Assembly: GCF_051014685.1 (NCBI RefSeq)
Contig: NW_027478520.1
Coordinates: forward strand, 1 to 64,000
Origin: Ptiloglossa arizonensis
Taxonomy: Eukaryota > Arthropoda > Insecta > Hymenoptera > Colletidae
Direction of reading: 5' to 3'
DNA: 64,000 bases
Shown here in pieces: positions 23,095 through 34,970 of this stretch (position 1 is its first letter; every line of letters starts with the position of its first letter). The notes under the pieces are model-generated. The model searched no databases and was not told the DNA's origin. It saw nothing but the letters and a program-made list of their open reading frames with translations. The position numbers and the translations under genes are program-made.

Positions 23095-25649
23095 TCAAAC
23101 TGCCATATCTAGCGAACGGATTGACGAACTCGAGAAATTCCTTTTGCATCTGAAAGTAGAAACTCGCCCGATTACAATGGTGTGTGTATTTTTGCCCTAG
23201 GGCAAAGTAGTTATTGGTTTCGAGTATCAGACTTACTAAAATTTTGATGGTTTCTCAACCAATCCGTAACTTCAAACTCCCATATTTCGCGAACGGATTG
23301 ACGAACTCGAGAAATTCCTGTTGCATCTGAAAGCAGAAACTCGATCGATTACAACGGTATGTGTATTTTTGCCCTAGGCAATAGTAGTTATTGGTTTCGA
23401 GTATCAGACTTGCGAAATATTGATGATTTCTCAACCATTCCTTAACTTCAAACTCCCATATCTCGCGAACGGATTACCAACTCGAGAAATTCCAGTTGCA
23501 TCTGAAAGTATAATCTCGCCCGATTACAATGCTATGTGTATTTTTGCCCTAGGACAAAGTAGTTATTGGTTTCGAGTATCAGACTTACTAAAATTTTGAT
23601 GGTTTCTCAACCAATCCGTAACTTCAAACTCCCATATCTCGCGAACGGATTGACGATCTCGAGAAATTCCTGTTGCATCTGAAAGTAGAAACTCGCCCGA
23701 TTACAATGCTATGTGTATTTTTGCCCTAGGCAATAGCAGTTATTGGTTTCGAGCATCAGACTTGCGAAAATTTTGGATGGTTTCTCAACCATTCCTTAAC
23801 TTCAAACTCCCATATCTCGCGAACGGATTGACGATCTCGAGAAATTCCTGTTGCATCTGAAAGTAGAAACTCGCCCGATTACAATGGGGTGTGTACTTTT
23901 CCCCTAGTCCATTGCAATTATTGGTTTCGAGTGTCAGACCAGCGAAAATTTTGATGGTTCCTCAACCATTCCATAACTTCAAACTCCCATATCTCGCGAA
24001 CGGATTGACGAACTCGAGAAATTCCTCTTGCATCTGAAAGTAGAAACTCGCCCGATTACAACGGTATATGTATTTTTGCCCTAGGCCATAGCAGTTATTG
24101 GTTTCGAGTATCAGACTTGCGAAAATTTTGATGGTTTCTCAACCATTCCTTAACTTCAAACTCCCATATCTCGCGAACGGATTGACGAACTCGAGAAATT
24201 CCTCTTGCATCTGAAAGTAGAAACTCGCCCGATTACAACGGTATATGTATTTTTCCCCTCGGCAATAGTACTTATTGGTTTCGAGTATCAGACTTGCTAA
24301 AATTTTGATGGTTTCTCAACCATTCCTTAATTTCAAACTCCCATATCTCGCGAACGGATTGACGAACTCGAGGAATTCCTTTTGCATCTGAAGGTAGAAA
24401 CTCGCCCGATTACAATGGTGTGTGTATTTTTGCCCTAGGACAAAGTAGTTATTGGTTTCGAGTATCAGACTTACTAAAATTTTGATGGTTCCTCAACCAA
24501 TCCGTAACTTCAAACTCCCATATCTCGCGAATGGATTGACGATCTCGAGAAATTCCTGTTGCATCTGAAAGCAGAAACTCGCCCGATTACAGTGGCATGT
24601 GTATTTTTGCCCTAGGCCATAGTAGTTATTGGTTTCGAGTATCAGACTTGCGAAAATTTTGATGGTTTCTGAACCATTCTTTAACTTGAAACTCCCATAT
24701 CTCGCGAACGGATTGACGAACTCGAGAAATTCCTGTTGCATCTGAAAGTAGAAATTCGCCCGATTACAACGGTATGTGTATTTTTGCCCTAGGCCATAGC
24801 AGTTATTGGTTTCGAGTATCAGACTTGCGAAAATTTTGATGGTTTCTCAACCATTCCTTAACTTCAAACTCCCATATCTCGCGAACGGATTGACGAACTC
24901 GAGAAATTCCTGTTGCATCTGAAGGTAGAAGATCGCCCGATTACAACGGTATGTGTATTTTTGCCCTAGGCAATAGTAGTTATTGGTTTCGAGTATCAGA
25001 CTTGCAAAAATTTTGATGATTTCTCAACCATTCCTTAACTTCAAACTCCCATTACTCGCGAACGGATTGACGAACTCGAGAAATTCCTGTTGCATCTGAA
25101 AGCAGAAACTCGCCCGATTACAACGGTATGTGTATTTTTGCCCTAGGCCATAGTAGTTATTGGTTTCGAGTATCAGACTTGCGAAAATTTTGACGGTTTC
25201 TCAACCATCTCTTAAATCCAAACTTCGATATTTTGCGAACGGATTGACGAATCGGAGAAATTCCTGTTGCATCTGAAAGCAGAAACTCGCCCGATTACAA
25301 CGGTATGTGTTTTTTTGTCCTAGGCCATAGTAGTTATTGGTTTCGAGTATCAGACTTGCGAAAATTTTGATGGTTTCTCAACCATTCCTTAACTTCAAAC
25401 TCCCATATCTCGCGAACGGATTGACGAACTCGAGAAATTCCTGTTGCATCTGAAAGCAGAAACTCGCCCGATTACAACGGTATGTGTATTTTTGCCCTAG
25501 GCAATTGTAGTTATTGTTTTCGAGTATCAGACATGCGAAAATTTTGACGGTTTCTCAACCATTCCTTAACTTCAAACTCCCATATCTTCGGAACGGATTG
25601 ACGAACTCGAGAAATTCCTGTTGCATCTGAAAGTAGAAACTCTCCCGAT
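22289..25649. repeat. 19-monomer HOR unit (3,361 bp), copy 1
   Basis: Repeats at an offset of 3,361 bp (19 x 177 minus 2). Left limit set by a at 22,288 against t at 25,649. Its right part (24,300-25,400) introduces monomers not seen to the left: ctgaaccattctttaacttg, cccattactcgcg, cttgcaaaaattttgatgat, and the first B-like monomer with aaacttcgatattttgcg and gaatcggagaaa at about 25,215-25,260. Confidence 0.85.
23095..23811. repeat. 16-monomer HOR, partial third copy (4 monomers)
   Basis: Continues the 2,829 bp periodicity from 20,266-20,982 and stops where caaactcccatatc replaces caaactcacatatc at about 23,810. It lies inside the first unit of the 19-mer pair, so the 19-mer duplication was copied from DNA that already had the 16-mer structure. 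Confidence 0.8.
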
Positions 25650-28600
25650 TACAACGGTATGTGTATTTTTGCACTAGGCAATAGAAGTTATTGGTTTCGA
25701 GTATCAGGCTTGCGAAAATTTTGATGGTTTCTCAACCATTCCGTAACTTCAAACTCCCATATCTCGCGAACGGATTGACGAACTCGAGAAATTCTTGTTG
25801 CATCTGACAGCAGAATCTCGCCCGATTACAATGGCATGTCTATTTTTGCCCTGTGCCATAGAAGTTATTGGTTTCGAGTATCAGACTTGCGAAAATTTTG
25901 ATGGTTTCTCAACCATTCCGTAACTTCAAACTCCCATATCTCGCGAACGGATTGACGAACTCGAGAAATTCCTGTTGCATCTGAAAGCAGAAACTCGCCC
26001 GATTACAATGGGCTGTGTACTTTTCCCCTAGGCCATTCCAGTTATTGGTTTCGAGTATCAGACCAGCGAACATTTTGATGGTTTCTCAACCATTCCTTAA
26101 TTTCAAACTCCCATATCTAGCGAACGGATTGACGAACTCGAGAAATTCCTTTTGCATCTGAAAGTAGAAACTCGCCCGATTACAATGGTGTGTGTATTTT
26201 TGCCCTAGGACAAAGTAGTTATTGGTTTCGAGTATCAGACTTACTAAAATTTTGATGGTTTCTCAACCAATCCGTAACTTCAAACTCCCATATCTCGCGA
26301 ACGGATTGACGAACTCGAGAAATTCCTGTTGCATCTGAAAGCAGAAACTCGATCGATTACAACGGTATGTGTATTTTTGCCCTAGGCAATAGTAGTTATT
26401 GGTTTCGAGTATCAGACTTGCGAAATATTGATGATTTCTCAACCATTCCTTAATTTCAAACTGCCATATCTAGCGAACGGATTGACGAACTCGAGAAATT
26501 CCTTTTGCATCTGAAAGTAGAAACTCGCCCGATTACAATGGTGTGTGTATTTTTGCCCTAGGGCAAAGTAGTTATTGGTTTCGAGTATCAGACTTACTAA
26601 AATTTTGATGGTTTCTCAACCAATCCGTAACTTCAAACTCCCATATTTCGCGAACGGATTGACGAACTCGAGAAATTCCTGTTGCATCTGAAAGCAGAAA
26701 CTCGATCGATTACAACGGTATGTGTATTTTTGCCCTAGGCAATAGTAGTTATTGGTTTCGAGTATCAGACTTGCGAAATATTGATGATTTCACAACCATT
26801 CCTTAACTTCAAACTCCCATATCTCGCGAACGGATTACCAACTCGAGAAATTCCAGTTGCATCTGAAAGTATAATCTCGCCCGATTACAATGCTATGTGT
26901 ATTTTTGCCCTAGGACAAAGTAGTTATTGGTTTCGAGTATCAGACTTACTAAAATTTTGATGGTTTCTCAACCAATCCGTAACTTCAAACTCCCATATCT
27001 CGCGAACGGATTGACGATCTCGAGAAATTCCTGTTGCATCTGAAAGTAGAAACTCGCCCGATTACAATGCTATGTGTATTTTTGCCCTAGGCAATAGCAG
27101 TTATTGGTTTCGAGCATCAGACTTGCGAAAATTTTGGATGGTTTCTCAACCATTCCTTAACTTCAAACTCCCATATCTCGCGAACGGATTGACGATCTCG
27201 AGAAATTCCTGTTGCATCTGAAAGTAGAAACTCGCCCGATTACAATGGGGTGTGTACTTTTCCCCTAGTCCACTGCAATTATTGGTTTCGAGTGTCAGAC
27301 CAGCGAAAATTTTGATGGTTCCTCAACCATTCCATAACTTCAAACTCCCATATCTCGCGAACGGATTGACGAACTCGAGAAATTCCTCTTGCATCTGAAA
27401 GTAGAAACTCGCCCGATTACAACGGTATATGTATTTTTGCCCTAGGCCATAGCAGTTATTGGTTTCGAGTATCAGACTTGCGAAAATTTTGATGGTTTCT
27501 CAACCATTCCTTAACTTCAAACTCCCATATCTCGCGAACGGATTGACGAACTCGAGAAATTCCTCTTGCATCTGAAAGTAGAAACTCGCCCGATTACAAC
27601 GGTATATGTATTTTTCCCCTCGGCAATAGTACTTATTGGTTTCGAGTATCAGACTTGCTAAAATTTTGATGGTTTCTCAACCATTCCTTAATTTCAAACT
27701 CCCATATCTCGCGAACGGATTGACGAACTCGAGGAATTCCTTTTGCATCTGAAGGTAGAAACTCGCCCGATTACAATGGTGTGTGTATTTTTGCCCTAGG
27801 ACAAAGTAGTTATTGGTTTCGAGTATCAGACTTACTAAAATTTTGATGGTTTCTCAACCAATCCGTAACTTCAAACTCCCATATCTCGCGAATGGATTGA
27901 CGATCTCGAGAAATTCCTGTTGCATCTGAAAGCAGAAACTCGCCCGATTACAGTGGCATGTGTATTTTTGCCCTAGGCCATAGTAGTTATTGGTTTCGAG
28001 TATCAGACTTGCGAAAATTTTGATGGTTTCTGAACCATTCTTTAACTTGAAACTCCCATATCTCGCGAACGGATTGACGAACTCGAGAAATTCCTGTTGC
28101 ATCTGAAAGTAGAAATTCGCCCGATTACAACGGTATGTGTATTTTTGCCCTAGGCCATAGCAGTTATTGGTTTCGAGTATCAGACTTGCGAAAATTTTGA
28201 TGGTTTCTCAACCATTCCTTAACTTCAAACTCCCATATCTCGCGAACGGATTGACGAACTCGAGAAATTCCTGTTGCATCTGAAGGTAGAAGATCGCCCG
28301 ATTACAACGGTATGTGTATTTTTGCCCTAGGCAATAGTAGTTATTGGTTTCGAGTATCAGACTTGCAAAAATTTTGATGATTTCTCAACCATTCCTTAAC
28401 TTCAAACTCCCATTACTCGCGAACGGATTGACGAACTCGAGAAATTCCTGTTGCATCTGAAAGCAGAAACTCGCCCGATTACAACGGTATGTGTATTTTT
28501 GCCCTAGGCCATAGTAGTTATTGGTTTCGAGTATCAGACTTGCGAAAATTTTGACGGTTTCTCAACCATCTCTTAAATCCAAACTTCGATATTTTGCGAA

Positions 28601-28753
28601 CGGATTGACGAATCGGAGAAATTCCTGTTGCATCTGAAAGCAGAAACTCGCCCGATTACAACGGTATGTGTTTTTTTGTCCTAGGCCATAGTAGTTATTG
28701 GTTTCGAGTATCAGACTTGCGAAAATTTTGATGGTTTCTCAACCATTCCTTAA
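25650..28753. repeat. 19-monomer HOR unit, copy 2 (about 17.5 monomers)
   Basis: Follows copy 1 until 28,753, where ttaaattcaaac replaces ttaacttcaaac and different monomers begin. By eye I noted four differences: ggctg for ggggtg near 26,010, a for t near 26,792, cactgc for cattgc near 27,272, and ggtttctc for ggttcctc near 27,851. Confidence 0.85.
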
Positions 28754-30659
28754 ATTCAAACTCCCATATCTCGCGAATGGATTGACGAACTCGAGAAGTT
28801 CCTCTTGCGTCTGAAAGCAGAAACTCGCCCGATTACAACGGTATGTGTATTTTTGCCCTAGGCCATTGTAGTTATTGCTTTCGAGTATCAGACTAGCGAA
28901 AATTTTGATGGTTTCTCAACCATTCCTTAACTTCAAACTCCCATATCTCGCGAACGGATTGACGAACTCGCGAAATTCCTCTTGGATCTGAAAGCAGCAA
29001 CTCGCCCGATTACAACAGTATGTGTATTTTTGCCCTAGGCCAATGTAGTTATTGGTTTCGTGTATCAGACTTGCGAAAATTTTGATGGTTTCTCAACCAT
29101 TCCTTAACTTCAAACTCCCATATCTCGCGAACGGATTGACGAACTCGAGAAATTCCTCTTGCATCTGAAAGCAGAAGCTCGCCCGATTACAACGGTATAT
29201 GTATTTTTCTCCTCGGCAATAGTACTTCTTGGTTTCGAGTATCAGACCAGCGAAAATTTTGATGGTTTCTCAACCACTCCTTAAATTCAAACTCCCATAT
29301 CTCGCGAACAGATTGACGAACTCGAGAAATTCCTGTTGTATCTGAAAGCAGAAACTCGCCCGAATAAAACGTTATGTGTATTTTTCCCCTAGGCCACTCC
29401 AGATATTCGTTTCTAGCATCACAATTGCGAAAATTTTGTTGGTTTCTCAACCATTCGTTAACTTCAAACTCCCATATCTCGCGAACGGATTGACGAACTC
29501 CAGAAATTCCTGTTGCGTCTGAAAGCAGAAACTCGCCCGATTACAACGGTATGTGTATTTTTGCCCTAGGCAATTGTAGTTATTGGTTTCCAGTATCAGA
29601 CTTGCGAAAATTTTGATGGTTTCTCAACCATTCCTTAATTTCAAACTCCCATATCTCGCAAACGGATTGACGAACTCGAGAATTTCCTGTTGCATCTGAA
29701 AGCAGAAACTCGCCCGATTACAACGGTATGTGTATTTTTGCCCTAGGCCGTTCCAGTTAGTCGTTTCTAGCATCAGAATTGCGAAAATTTTGACGGTTTC
29801 TCAACCATCTCTTAACTCCAAACTTCGATATTTTGCGAACGGATTGACGAATCGGAGAAATTCCTGTTGCATCTGAAAGCAGAAACTCGCCCGATTACAA
29901 CGGTATGTGTTTTTTTGTCCTAGGCCATAGTAGTTATTGGTTTCGAGTATCAGACTTGCGAAAATTTTGATGGTTTCTCAACCATTCCTTAAATTCAAAC
30001 TCCCATATCTCGCGAATGGATTGACGAACTCGAGAAGATCCTCCTGTGTCTGAAAGCAGAAACTCGCCCGATTACAACGGTATGTGTATTTTTGCCCTAG
30101 GCCATTGTAGTTATTGTTTTCGAGTGTCAGACTTGCGAAAATTTTGATGGTTTCTCAACCATTTCTTCAATCCAAACTCCGAAACTTCGCGAACGGATTG
30201 AGGAATCCGAGAAATTTCTGTTGCATCTGAAAGCAGAAACTCGCCCGATTACAACGGTATGTGTATTTTTGCCCTAGGCCATGGTAGTTATTGGTTTCGA
30301 GGATCAGACTTGCGAAAATTTTGATGGTTTCTCAACCACTCCTTAACTTCAAACTCCCATATCTCGCGAACGGATTGACGAATCCGAGAAATTCCTGTTG
30401 CATCTGAGAGTAGAAACTCGCCCGATTACAACGGTATGTGTATTTTTGCCCTAGGCCATGGTAGTTATTGGTTTCGAGGATCAGACTTGCGAAAATTTTG
30501 ATGGTTTCTCAACCATTTCTTCAATCCAAACTCCGAAACTTCGCGAACGGATTGAGGAATCCGAGAAATTTCTGTTGCATCTGAAAGCAGAAACTCGCCC
30601 GATTACAACGGTATGTGTATTTTTGCCCTAGGCCATGGTAGTTATTGGTTTCGAGGATC
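28182..30659. repeat. 14-monomer HOR unit (2,478 bp, second type), copy 1
   Basis: Exactly 14 x 177 bp. Starts inside the end of the 19-mer block and carries monomers with caaactccgaaacttcgcg, gaggaatccgag, ggatctgaaagcagc and tttctagcatcacaattgcg. These mark the transition from type A to mixed A/B satellite. Confidence 0.85.
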
Positions 30660-32919
30660 AGACTTGCGAAAATTTTGATGGTTTCTCAACCATTCCTTAA
30701 CTTCAAACTCCCATATCTCGCGAACGGATTGACGAACTCGAGAAATTCCTGTTGCATCTGAAGGTAGAAGATCGCCCGATTACAACGGTATGTGTATTTT
30801 TGCCCTAGGCAATAGTAGTTATTGGTTTCGAGTATCAGACTTGCAAAAATTTTGATGATTTCTCAACCATTCCTTAACTTCAAACTCCCATTACTCGCGA
30901 ACGGATTGACGAACTCGAGAAATTCCTGTTGCATCTGAAAGCAGAAACTCGCCCGATTACAACGGTATGTGTATTTTTGCCCTAGGCCATAGTAGTTATT
31001 GGTTTCGAGTATCAGACTTGCGAAAATTTTGACGGTTTCTCAACCATCTCTTAAATCCAAACTTCGATATTTTGCGAACGGATTGACGAATCGGAGAAAT
31101 TCCTGTTGCATCTGAAAGCAGAAACTCGCCCGATTACAACGGTATGTGTTTTTTTGTCCTAGGCCATAGTAGTTATTGGTTTCGAGTATCAGACTTGCGA
31201 AAATTTTGATGGTTTCTCAACCATTCCTTAAATTCAAACTCCCATATCTCGCGAATGGATTGACGAACTCGAGAAGTTCCTCTTGCGTCTGAAAGCAGAA
31301 ACTCGCCCGATTACAACGGTATGTGTATTTTTGCCCTAGGCCATTGTAGTTATTGCTTTCGAGTATCAGACTAGCGAAAATTTTGATGGTTTCTCAACCA
31401 TTCCTTAACTTCAAACTCCCATATCTCGCGAACGGATTGACGAACTCGCGAAATTCCTCTTGGATCTGAAAGCAGCAACTCGCCCGATTACAACAGTATG
31501 TGTATTTTTGCCCTAGGCCAATGTAGTTATTGGTTTCGTGTATCAGACTTGCGAAAATTTTGATGGTTTCTCAACCATTCCTTAACTTCAAACTCCCATA
31601 TCTCGCGAACGGATTGACGAACTCGAGAAATTCCTCTTGCATCTGAAAGCAGAAGCTCGCCCGATTACAACGGTATATGTATTTTTCTCCTCGGCAATAG
31701 TACTTCTTGGTTTCGAGTATCAGACCAGCGAAAATTTTGATGGTTTCTCAACCACTCCTTAAATTCAAACTCCCATATCTCGCGAACAGATTGACGAACT
31801 CGAGAAATTCCTGTTGTATCTGAAAGCAGAAACTCGCCCGAATAAAACGTTATGTGTATTTTTCCCCTAGGCCACTCCAGATATTCGTTTCTAGCATCAC
31901 AATTGCGAAAATTTTGTTGGTTTCTCAACCATTCGTTAACTTCAAACTCCCATATCTCGCGAACGGATTGACGAACTCCAGAAATTCCTGTTGCGTCTGA
32001 AAGCAGAAACTCGCCCGATTACAACGGTATGTGTATTTTTGCCCTAGGCAATTGTAGTTATTGGTTTCCAGTATCAGACTTGCGAAAATTTTGATGGTTT
32101 CTCAACCATTCCTTAATTTCAAACTCCCATATCTCGCAAACGGATTGACGAACTCGAGAATTTCCTGTTGCATCTGAAAGCAGAAACTCGCCCGATTACA
32201 ACGGTATGTGTATTTTTGCCCTAGGCCGTTCCAGTTAGTCGTTTCTAGCATCAGAATTGCGAAAATTTTGACGGTTTCTCAACCATCTCTTAACTCCAAA
32301 CTTCGATATTTTGCGAACGGATTGACGAATCGGAGAAATTCCTGTTGCATCTGAAAGCAGAAACTCGCCCGATTACAACGGTATGTGTTTTTTTGTCCTA
32401 GGCCATAGTAGTTATTGGTTTCGAGTATCAGACTTGCGAAAATTTTGATGGTTTCTCAACCATTCCTTAAATTCAAACTCCCATATCTCGCGAATGGATT
32501 GACGAACTCGAGAAGATCCTCCTGTGTCTGAAAGCAGAAACTCGCCCGATTACAACGGTATGTGTATTTTTGCCCTAGGCCATTGTAGTTATTGTTTTCG
32601 AGTGTCAGACTTGCGAAAATTTTGATGGTTTCTCAACCATTTCTTCAATCCAAACTCCGAAACTTCGCGAACGGATTGAGGAATCCGAGAAATTTCTGTT
32701 GCATCTGAAAGCAGAAACTCGCCCGATTACAACGGTATGTGTATTTTTGCCCTAGGCCATGGTAGTTATTGGTTTCGAGGATCAGACTTGCGAAAATTTT
32801 GATGGTTTCTCAACCACTCCTTAACTTCAAACTCCCATATCTCGCGAACGGATTGACGAATCCGAGAAATTCCTGTTGCATCTGAGAGTAGAAACTCGCC
32901 CGATTACAACGGTATGTGT
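30660..32919. repeat. 14-monomer HOR unit (second type), copy 2 (incomplete)
   Basis: Matches 28,182-30,441 at an offset of 2,478 bp and then departs at 32,920, where tatgtgtttttttgtcc replaces tatgtgtatttttgccc. The last monomer and a half of copy 1 has no counterpart. Confidence 0.83.
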
Positions 32920-34199
32920 TTTTTTGTCCTAGGCCATAGTAGTTATTGGTTTCGAGTATCAGACTTGCGAAAATTTTGATGGTTTCTGAACCATTCTTTA
33001 ACTTGAAACTCCCATATCTCGCGAACGGATTGACGAACTCGAGAAATTCCTGTTGCATCTGAAAGTAGAAATTCGCCCGATTACAACGGTATGTGTATTT
33101 TTCCCCTAGGCCATTCCAGATATTCGTTTCTAGCATCAGAATTGCGAAAATTTTGATGGTTTCTCAACCAATCCTTAACTTCAAACTCCCATATCTCGCA
33201 AACGGATTGACGAACTCGTGAAGTTCCTGTTGCATCTGAAAGCAGAACCTCGCCCGATTACAACGGTATGTGTATTTTTTCCCTATGCCATTCCAGTTAT
33301 TCGTTTCTAGCATCAGAATTGCGAACATTTTGATGGTTTCTCAACCATTCCTTAAATTCAAACTCCCATATCTCGCGAACGGATTGACGAACTCGAGAAG
33401 TTCCTCTTGCGTCTGAAAGCAGAAACTCGCCCCATTACAACGGTATGTGTATTTTTGCCCTAGGCCATTGTAGTTATTGGTTTCCAGTATCAGACTTGCG
33501 AAAATTTTGATGGTTTCTCAACCATTCCTTAACTTCAAACTCCCATATCTCGCAAACGGATTGACGAAATCGAGAAATTCCTGTTGCATCTGAAAGCAGA
33601 AACTCGCCCGATTACAACGGTATATGTATTTTTGCCCTAGGCCGTTCCAGTTAGTCGTTTCTAGCATCAGAATTGCGAAAATTTTGACGGTTTCTCAACC
33701 ATCTCTTAAATCCAAACTTCGATATTTTGCGAACGGATTGAGGAATCCGAGAAATTTCTGTTGCATCTGAAAGCAGAAACTCGCCCGATTACAACGGTAT
33801 GTGTATTTTTGCCCTAGGCCATGGTAGTTATTGGTTTCGAGGATCAGACTTGCGAAAATTTTGATGGTTTCTCAACCACTCCTTAACTTCAAACTCCCAT
33901 ATCTCGCGAACGGATTGACGAATCCGAGAAATTCCTGTTGCATCTGAGAGTAGAAACTCGCCCGATTACAACGGTATGTGTTTTTTTGTCCTAGGCCATA
34001 GTAGTTATTGGTTTCGAGTATCAGACTTGCGAAAATTTTGATGGTTTCTGAACCATTCTTTAACTTGAAACTCCCATATCTCGCGAACGGATTGACGAAC
34101 TCGAGAAATTCCTGTTGCATCTGAAAGTAGAAATTCGCCCGATTACAACGGTATGTGTATTTTTCCCCTAGGCCATTCCAGATATTCGTTTCTAGCATC
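32667..34199. repeat. 6-monomer duplication (471 bp blocks 1,062 bp apart)
   Basis: 32,667-33,137 recurs at 33,729-34,199, an offset of exactly 6 x 177. The left border lies in gcgaacggattgagg and the right border is at agcatcag against agcatcgc. Both blocks hold the same two-monomer stretch in which the minus-strand stop normally found in each monomer is lost. Confidence 0.8.
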
Positions 34200-34970
34200 G
34201 CAATTGCGAAAATTTTGATGGTTTCTCAACCATTCGTTAACTTCAAACTCCCATATCTCGCGAACGGATTGACGAACTCCAGAAATTCCTGTAGCATCTG
34301 AAAGCAGAAACTCGCCCGATTACAACGGTATGTGTATTTTTTCCCTAATGCCATTCCAGTTATTCTTTTCTAGCATCAGAATTGCGAAAATTTTGATGGT
34401 TTCTCAACCAATCCTTAACTTCAAACTCCCATATCTCGCAAACGGATTGACGAACTCGTGAAGTTCCTGTTGCATCTGAAAGCAGAACCTCGCCCGATTA
34501 CAACGGTATGTGTATTTTTTCCCTATGCCATTCCAGTTATTCGTTTCTAGCATCAGAATTGCGAACATTTTGATGGTTTCTCAACCATTCCTTAAATTCA
34601 AACTCCCATATCTCGCGAACGGATTGACGAACTCGAGAAGTTCCTCTTGCGTCTGAAAGCAGAAACTCGCCCCATTACAACGGTATGTGTATTTTTGCCC
34701 TAGGCCATTGTAGTTATTGGTTTCCAGTATCAGACTTGCGAAAATTTTGATGGTTTCTCAACCATTCCTTAACTTCAAACTCCCATATCTCGCAAACGGA
34801 TTGACGAAATCGAGAAATTCCTGTTGCATCTGAAAGCAGAAACTCGCCCGATTACAACGGTATATGTATTTTTGCCCTAGGCCGTTCCAGTTAGTCGTTT
34901 CTAGCATCAGAATTGCGAAAATTTTGACGGTTTCTCAACCATCTCTTAAATCCAAACTTCGATATTTTGC
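33150..34970. repeat. 7-monomer duplication (about 580 bp blocks)
   Basis: 33,150-33,730 recurs at about 34,390-34,970, an offset of 1,239-1,240 bp. Shared marks are aaccaatccttaac, gaactcgtgaagttcc, ccctatgccattcc, cgccccattac and gacgaaatcgag. Together with the 6-monomer duplication it shows two different register shifts within 2.3 kb. Confidence 0.75.
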
